A DNA stretch of 28,575 nt from JANRKG01 sp033763635. GTDB taxonomy: Bacteria; Cyanobacteriota; Cyanobacteriia; GCF-001939115. Positions 24,526 through 28,575 of the stretch are shown here, one piece after another; the stretch's first letter is position 1; each line of letters opens with the position of its first letter. The stretch is from positions 1-28,575 of the forward strand of contig JANRKG010000354.1 in the NCBI GenBank assembly GCA_033763635.1, given 5' to 3'. The notes beneath the pieces were generated by a model, which made no database searches, was not told where the DNA came from, and was given only the letters and a program-made list of their open reading frames with translations. The position numbers were made by a program, and so were the translations under genes.

Positions 24526-25689
24526 GTGGAAATTCAAATTGGCAGGGGCAAATCTGCTCGGCGGGCATACGGAATTGACGAAATTGCATTAGTTCCCGGT
24601 CGGCGGACCCTTGACCCGTCGCTGGCTGATACCCGCTGGCAAATCGGCGGGATTGAACGGGAAATTCCCATCATTGCCAGTGCAATGGATGGCGTAGTGG
24701 ATGTCCGAATGGCGGTTTTGTTGTCGCAATTGGGGGCGTTGGGAGTCCTAAATCTTGAGGGAGTCCAGACCCGTTATGCAGACCCAAATCCAGTGCTGGA
24801 CCGTATCGCATCCGTTGGCCCCACAGAGTTTGTTGGGTTGATGCAGGAATTGTATGCAGAACCTGTAAAACCAGAACTGATCACTCAACGGATTCAAGAA
24901 ATTAAGGCACAAGGGGGCATTGCAGCCGTTAGCGCGACTCCTGTGGGCGCAATGCGGTACGGGCAAACCGTCGCTGAGGCCGGAGCGGATCTGTTCTTTA
25001 TCCAGGCAACGGTTGTTTCGACGGCCCACCTGGCAGCCGAAACCGTCACCCCCCTGGACCTGGCCCAATTTTGTCTCGAAATGCCCATCCCGGTCATTCT
25101 AGGAAACTGTGTCACCTATGACGTGACGCTAGATTTGATGAAGGCTGGGGCTGCGGGTATCCTTGTCGGGATTGGACCCGGTGCGGCCTGTACCTCTCGT
25201 GGGGTGCTGGGGGTTGGGATTCCCCAGGCAACGGCGATCGCTGACTGTGCCGCCGCACGGGATGACTACCACCGGGAAACCGGGAATTATGTGCCCGTGA
25301 TCGCCGATGGAGGACTCATCACCGGGGGGGATATCTGTAAATCGATCGCCTGTGGTGCGGATGGAGTCATGATCGGGTCACCCTTTGCCCGGTCTAAGGA
25401 AGCGCCCGGTCGTGGCTACCATTGGGGCATGGCAACCCCCAGCCCCGTTCTTCCCAGAGGGACACGCATTCGGGTGGGCAGCACGGGCACTCTGGAGCAA
25501 ATTCTCAGGGGACCCGCCCAGTTAGATGATGGGACTCACAACTTATTGGGAGCCTTGCAAACTAGCATGGGGACTCTGGGAGCTAAGAATATTAAAGAAA
25601 TGCAACAGGTAGAAGTTGTTATTGCTCCCTCTCTGTTGACAGAAGGCAAAGTCTACCAGAAAGCCCAACAATTAGGGATGGGTAAGTAA
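24526..25689 (+). CDS. guaB3: GuaB3-family IMP dehydrogenase
   Basis: 387 residues from the GTG at 24526, chosen because it gives the family's usual length and N-terminus (EIQIGRGKSARRAYG), with GGAAG about 8 nt upstream. A GTG at 24511 would add five residues. It is a single TIM barrel with no CBS pair. Key parts: IIASAMDGVVD, the active loop GIGPGAACTSRG with catalytic Cys222, VIADGGLITGGDI, and GADGVMIGSPFARSKEAPG. GuaB3 proteins form a cyanobacterial and actinobacterial branch related to IMPDH and GMP reductase. For cyanobacterial GuaB3, IMP dehydrogenase activity (IMP to XMP, the committed step of GMP synthesis) has been reported. It is followed by Yfr1 and trxA. Confidence 0.9.
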   Translation: MEIQIGRGKSARRAYGIDEIALVPGRRTLDPSLADTRWQIGGIEREIPIIASAMDGVVDVRMAVLLSQLGALGVLNLEGVQTRYADPNPVLDRIASVGPTEFVGLMQELYAEPVKPELITQRIQEIKAQGGIAAVSATPVGAMRYGQTVAEAGADLFFIQATVVSTAHLAAETVTPLDLAQFCLEMPIPVILGNCVTYDVTLDLMKAGAAGILVGIGPGAACTSRGVLGVGIPQATAIADCAAARDDYHRETGNYVPVIADGGLITGGDICKSIACGADGVMIGSPFARSKEAPGRGYHWGMATPSPVLPRGTRIRVGSTGTLEQILRGPAQLDDGTHNLLGALQTSMGTLGAKNIKEMQQVEVVIAPSLLTEGKVYQKAQQLGMGK

Positions 25690-25830
25690 ACACTCTTAAA
25701 GAAGTTTAAAGCAATTGCTCGATAGGAAGATTTTCTAACTCGTTTCTTCAAGAAAATTGCAACTTTCGAACAAAATCTTAAACTTTATGGATCTTCCTGA
25801 GTGGTCCATAGAAATTCTGGGTCCGTCGCA

Positions 25831-25836
25831 TACAAT
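25831..25836 (+). promoter_or_regulatory. Probable -10 element of Yfr1
   Basis: TACAAT sits seven bases before the first base of the 5' hairpin of Yfr1 (25843), the expected distance for a sigma70-type start. No good -35 is seen 16-18 nt upstream, so strength cannot be judged. Confidence 0.5.
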
Positions 25837-25842
25837 AGTGAT

Positions 25843-25922
25843 AGCGGGGACGAATGATTCCGTTCACTCCTCACACCACACTCCGCCTGGGCTTGTTTAA
25901 TGCAGCTCAGGCGGTTCCTTTT
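25843..25922 (+). ncRNA. yfr1: Small regulatory RNA Yfr1
   Basis: The 11-nt core ACTCCTCACAC at 25866-25876 is the near-invariant single-stranded motif of Yfr1. It is flanked as expected by a 5' hairpin (25843-25849 with 25858-25864, including G-U pairs) and a 3' hairpin, CCGCCTGGGCT (25883-25893) with AGCTCAGGCGG (25904-25914), followed by a weak T tract. In other cyanobacteria Yfr1 lies between guaB and trxA, exactly the context here. Yfr1 is an abundant RNA that base-pairs through the core with target mRNAs such as porin (som) transcripts in Prochlorococcus, and it is needed for stress growth in a Synechococcus. The ends given are inferred from structure and the -10 box. Confidence 0.88.
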
Positions 25923-25935
25923 GAAGCTTTCCTTT

Positions 25936-26005
25936 AAAACTTTCTTTTAAACATGGAAAAATCTGCAAAAGAAATCTTTCCACGAAATGTTTTAAAAGAA
26001 AACTT
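25936..26005. repeat. AT-rich imperfect inverted repeat in the Yfr1-trxA gap
   Basis: AAAACTTTCTTTTAAACAT (25936-25954) is nearly the reverse complement of ATGTTTTAAAAGAAAACTT (25987-26005), with one indel and a mismatch. The 505-nt stretch between guaB3 and trxA otherwise holds Yfr1, then about 180 nt of very AT-rich DNA presumably containing the trxA promoter. I could not place that promoter with confidence; TAAGAT at 26156-26161 is a weak -10 candidate without a -35. Confidence 0.35.
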
Positions 26006-26194
26006 TTCGATATTTTATTAAATAAATTTAAGTTTCTTATTTTGTTCTTCAATCTTTCACTCATTACGCTTTTTCTAAAAGGTCGTCATTGAAAGACTTA
26101 TAGGACAAAAGCGATCGAATCGAAATGGAAACAATGGGTTATTTTCATGATGATGTAAGATGTTAGAAAACACTATAGGTAAGGTTTGCTAAGC

Positions 26195-26518
26195 ATGTCA
26201 GTAGCCGCAGCAGTTACAGATGCAACGTTTAAGGAAGAAGTTCTTGACAGTGGGGTCCCTGTTCTTGTTGATTTTTGGGCACCTTGGTGTGGTCCCTGCC
26301 GCATGGTTGCACCTGTTGTTGATGAAATTGCCCAGCAGTACGACGGTCAAGTTAAGGTTGTGAAAGTCAACACAGACGAAAACCCCAGTGTTGCCAGCCA
26401 GTACGGAATTCGGAGTATTCCAACACTGATGATCTTTAAGGATGGTCAACGGGTTGATATGGTTGTTGGTGCTGTCCCTAAAACGACCCTTGCCAATACC
26501 TTAGAAAAGTATTTGTAA
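26195..26518 (+). CDS. trxA: Thioredoxin (m-type)
   Basis: 107 residues from the ATG at 26195, the usual thioredoxin length; an in-frame TTG at 26186 is less likely. The redox site is FWAPWCGPCRM with Cys32 and Cys35. The cis-proline loop is RSIPTLMIF, and the end GAVPKTTLANTLEKYL is standard. It reduces disulfides in the cytosol using electrons from thioredoxin reductases; in cyanobacteria the m-type form links photosynthetic electron flow to enzyme activity. AAGG lies about 10 nt upstream. Its last 18 bases overlap the end of a minus-strand coding stretch at 26501-26707. Confidence 0.96.
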   Translation: MSVAAAVTDATFKEEVLDSGVPVLVDFWAPWCGPCRMVAPVVDEIAQQYDGQVKVVKVNTDENPSVASQYGIRSIPTLMIFKDGQRVDMVVGAVPKTTLANTLEKYL

Positions 26519-26707
26519 CTTCCGCTCCAAGTTAAGGGCCTGCACTTGCATAAAAGCATCTTGAAGAATGATTGGCTCTGCTAGTTCCTCCCCATCCTCT
26601 TGCTCAAGGGTTACTTTTTCTTGATGCAGAATCGATAGTTGATAGAACTGTTCAGGGCCATCTTTCGCCTTCGTATAGTGCCTTAGGCCAATGCGCCTGG
26701 GGCACTT
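26501..26707 (-). CDS. Small minus-strand coding stretch without a canonical start
   Basis: A 68-codon open frame on the strand opposite trxA, ending with TAA at 26501-26503. It reads RRIGLRHYTKAKDGPEQFYQ, then LSILHQEKVTLEQEDGEELA, then EPIILQDAFMQVQALNLERK and LQILF. The composition and hydrophobic pattern look like a real acidic protein, and no gene lies opposite most of it to create a shadow. There is no ATG, GTG or TTG in frame before residue 54; an ATT at 26692 is the first unusual candidate. In another frame a TTG at 26728 reads MPLPLRLKVPQ up to the CCCC run at 26699-26702, so a frameshift there could restore a normal start. I do not recognise the family. It overlaps the trxA 3' end by 18 nt and lies under the hairpin at 26677-26706. 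Confidence 0.42.
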   Translation of the reverse strand, partial: KCPRRIGLRHYTKAKDGPEQFYQLSILHQEKVTLEQEDGEELAEPIILQDAFMQVQALNLERKLQILF

Positions 26708-26709
26708 TT
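26677..26709 (+). terminator. Terminator-like hairpin between trxA and the LOG-family gene
   Basis: AGTGCCTTAGGC (26677-26688) pairs with GCCTGGGGCACT (26695-26706) with two G-U pairs and a 6-nt loop; TTTT follows at 26706-26709. It could end the trxA transcript, about 190 nt after the stop. It sits only 20 nt before the LOG-family ATG, so it could also act as an attenuator in that gene's leader. It coincides with the start of the minus-strand coding stretch. Confidence 0.55.
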
Positions 26710-26729
26710 AATCTGAGAGGTAGAGGCAA

Positions 26730-27797
26730 ATGGAATCATCTTCCTACTCCAAAGAGTTGGAGTCCCTTCGATCTGACTTGATGAATCTCATCGATCGGCT
26801 CCCTACAGTTGAACATTCAGAACTCATTCAGCAGGCTCTGACCACCCTGACCCGTTTGACCGAAACCCCGATCGATCGCCTCGATTGGAAGGTTTTGACC
26901 GCATCCCTGCGGGACATGGAACGGGCCTTTGGAACGTTCTACCCCTATCGCCGGACTCGTAAAATCACGATCTTTGGTTCTGCCAGGGTGACAGAAGACT
27001 CACCAGACTATCAGATGGCGGTTGAGTTTGCCCGCCGCATTACCCAACAGGGTTTTATGGTGATTACAGGGGGCGGGGGCGGTATCATGCAAGCCGGAAA
27101 TCAAGGGGCAGGACCGGATCAGTCTTTTGGGCTGAATATTCAATTGCCCTTTGAACAAGGGGATAACCCTTATATCCAGGGCAGCAGTAAACTGGTCAAT
27201 TTCAAATATTTTTTCACCCGCAAACTCTTTTTCCTGCGGGAAAGTGATGCCTTGGCCCTGTTCCCCGGTGGCTTTGGGACGCAGGATGAGGCGTTTGAAT
27301 GCCTTACCCTCAGTCAAACTGGAAAATCCGCTCCCGTTCCCCTGGTGTTGATTGAACCTCTCGGCAGTACCTACTGGCACGACTGGAACGAGTACATCGT
27401 GCAAAATCTTTTGAAAGGAGGCTTAATCAGCCCAGAAGATACCAGCCTGTACACGATCACCGACAATGTAGACCTGGCTTGCCAGGTCATTACCAGTTTT
27501 TATCTGGTTTACCATTCCAGCCGCTATGTGGGCGATCGACTCATTATTCGCTTGAAGACCCCCTTATCGGATGCTCAGGTAGAAGAACTGAATGACCAGT
27601 TCAGCGACATTCTAGTGCAGGGACGGATCGAGAAAATTGCAACCCTCCCCCAAGAGGCACCCGATATCACGATCGATCTGCCCAGGCTAGCCCTCTATTT
27701 CAATCAGCGCGATCTGGGCCGTCTGTACCAGATGCTGCGGGTGATTAACCGAATGGGAACGCCATCCCCAGCAGCAGAGCATCCAGAACGGAAATAA
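26730..27797 (+). CDS. LOG-family protein (long cyanobacterial form)
   Basis: 355 residues. The central LOG/lysine-decarboxylase-like Rossmann domain covers about 76-260: ITIFGSARV, VITGGGGGIMQAGNQGA (about 111-127), FTRKLFF with Arg164, and LFPGGFGTQDEAFE with the catalytic Glu187. The PGGxGTxxE motif and Arg are those of cytokinin riboside 5'-monophosphate phosphoribohydrolases, which release bases from nucleoside monophosphates. Standard LOG proteins are about 190 residues. Here a helical N-terminal extension of 75 and a C-terminal extension of nearly 100 residues are added, so the substrate may differ; related long forms include PpnN-type nucleosidases. The ATG at 26730 follows GAGAGG. 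A terminator-like hairpin lies just upstream. Confidence 0.82.
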   Translation: MESSSYSKELESLRSDLMNLIDRLPTVEHSELIQQALTTLTRLTETPIDRLDWKVLTASLRDMERAFGTFYPYRRTRKITIFGSARVTEDSPDYQMAVEFARRITQQGFMVITGGGGGIMQAGNQGAGPDQSFGLNIQLPFEQGDNPYIQGSSKLVNFKYFFTRKLFFLRESDALALFPGGFGTQDEAFECLTLSQTGKSAPVPLVLIEPLGSTYWHDWNEYIVQNLLKGGLISPEDTSLYTITDNVDLACQVITSFYLVYHSSRYVGDRLIIRLKTPLSDAQVEELNDQFSDILVQGRIEKIATLPQEAPDITIDLPRLALYFNQRDLGRLYQMLRVINRMGTPSPAAEHPERK

Positions 27798-27827
27798 TGG
27801 TTGGGATGTTTACCCATTCATTCAGCA

Positions 27828-27868
27828 CAGTATTGATTGAGACAGTATTGATTGAGACAGTATTTAGA
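27828..27868. repeat. 15-bp tandem repeat
   Basis: ACAGTATTGATTGAG occurs at 27828-27842 and again at 27843-27857, followed by a partial third copy ACAGTATTTAG (27858-27868). It lies in the 154-nt gap between the LOG-family stop and the convergent glucosaminidase gene. Nothing else was recognised in this gap. Confidence 0.8.
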
Positions 27869-27951
27869 CACCCCTTTGCTACCCATCCAAAAATGTAAAC
27901 ACTTGTTCTGGATGAACTTAGGAGATTTCTGAAAAACAAGTTCCTAAGGTG

Positions 27952-28575
27952 CTACATCAATCCGGCGGATTCATACAAGCGTCTCAGAACTGCCAGAATT
28001 TTTCTGCCATACTCCCGATCGGCGGCCCACCGGCCGCTCAATTGTTCCACGGTTGGGGCAATTCCCCGTGTGACAAATCGAAAGCGGGGGTCTACCAGAT
28101 CTTGTACCATCGGTTCAGTGCTGGCATAGGCTTTCAGGTGTTGTACCTGCGCCCGAACGCCAATCCGGGGATTGGGAAAGTAAGCGCCCTGAATCCCTTC
28201 ATCGATCGTCCCCAACCCTGCAAAGTTGTTTTGTTTCGGGATAACATCTCCCCCAAATCGCAGAAAGGCGGTTTCGACGCACATTTGGCAGAAGGCGACA
28301 TCGTGGTTTACGCCTTCAATGCTGGCTTCTTCCCGGTAGAGCTTGGGAATATCTGGAAATTGAGTCAGAGCTACTTCGTTATTGCTTTTGAGGAACATCA
28401 TCATCTGCACTTCGGTACTGTAACCCTGTCCCATAATCCGATTCATCAAGTCAGGGCTAATTCTCAGAATCGATCGCAGTGCAATTGTCTGGCTCGGATT
28501 ATCCCAGGCGACTGAGATGTTGAAATCCCGCAGTTCGATCGCTTTGACATAAACCACGCCCCGGAAGGCCACCCG
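27952..28575 (-). CDS. Glucosaminidase-domain peptidoglycan hydrolase (5' part missing)
   Basis: At least 207 residues; the frame stays open to the window edge, so the start probably lies outside. The nearest start codon inside is a GTG at 28572, without enough upstream sequence to judge. The catalytic region reads NHDVAFCQMCVETAFLRFGG with Glu in VETAF as the likely general acid. It is followed by KQNNFAGLGTIDEGIQGAYF, NPRIGVRAQVQHLKAYA and GRWAADREYGRKILAVL. This is the pattern of FlgJ/LytG-type glucosaminidases that cut the glycan strand of peptidoglycan. The N-terminal segment (about 8-70) has a beta-rich start and FLKSNNEVALTQ. Any signal peptide would be outside the window. It is convergent with the LOG-family gene. 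Confidence 0.75.
   Translation of the reverse strand, partial: RVAFRGVVYVKAIELRDFNISVAWDNPSQTIALRSILRISPDLMNRIMGQGYSTEVQMMMFLKSNNEVALTQFPDIPKLYREEASIEGVNHDVAFCQMCVETAFLRFGGDVIPKQNNFAGLGTIDEGIQGAYFPNPRIGVRAQVQHLKAYASTEPMVQDLVDPRFRFVTRGIAPTVEQLSGRWAADREYGRKILAVLRRLYESAGLM

Overview
The window looks like chromosomal DNA from a cyanobacterium. Several markers agree. The HIP1 octamer GCGATCGC occurs at least five times, and its GATCG core is spread through the genes. Ycf33 (DUF751), a DUF2996-type protein, an NblB-like HEAT-repeat protein and the CBS-less IMP dehydrogenase GuaB3 are all present. The region between guaB3 and trxA carries the 11-nt signature of the cyanobacterial small RNA Yfr1. I saw no tRNA, rRNA, transposase, phage or CRISPR material. 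This is mostly compact core genome with several tail-to-tail gene ends that overlap or nearly touch.

Layout. 1-3237: a palindromic repeat and a terminator from an upstream gene, then a DUF2996 protein, an exported excalibur-type protein, a TM2-domain protein and a HEAT-repeat protein. 3234-6642 (minus strand): ycf33, rbfA, a two-domain NagZ-type GH3 hexosaminidase overlapping the rbfA acidic tail, and a degenerate receiver-domain protein. 6917-11589: a CHASE2 adenylate/guanylate cyclase and a GAF-GAF-PAS-GAF histidine kinase, convergent and overlapping by 37 nt. One GAF of the kinase resembles a cyanobacteriochrome. 11721-13200: a divergent pair of unrecognised exported proteins. 13261-17373 (minus): an N-acetylmuramoyl-L-alanine amidase followed by a membrane Ser/Thr kinase, with an apparent frameshifted small coding remnant between them. 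17605-22606: pyrG, a SAM-dependent methyltransferase-like gene, dprA and a Gfo/Idh/MocA oxidoreductase. 22716-24287: a substrate-binding-protein/OmpA fusion, followed by the second copy of the palindromic repeat. 24526-27797: guaB3, Yfr1, trxA, an overlooked minus-strand coding stretch and a LOG-family protein. 27952-28575: a glucosaminidase-type gene running off the window.

How the genes relate. Three themes recur. Envelope and peptidoglycan metabolism is represented by the NagZ-like GH3, the amidase, the OmpA-like fusion and the glucosaminidase. Signalling is represented by the cyclase, the histidine kinase, the Ser/Thr kinase and the receiver-like protein. Nucleotide synthesis is represented by pyrG (CTP) and guaB3 (XMP/GMP).

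I do not see a defence system or biosynthetic cluster. The most rewarding items are Yfr1, the bilin-type GAF candidate, the SBP-OmpA fusion that has lost the usual OmpA aspartate, and two short coding stretches that lack an intact start or frame (26501-26707 and 15467-15600). All functional calls rest on reading motifs by eye; no database search was run.
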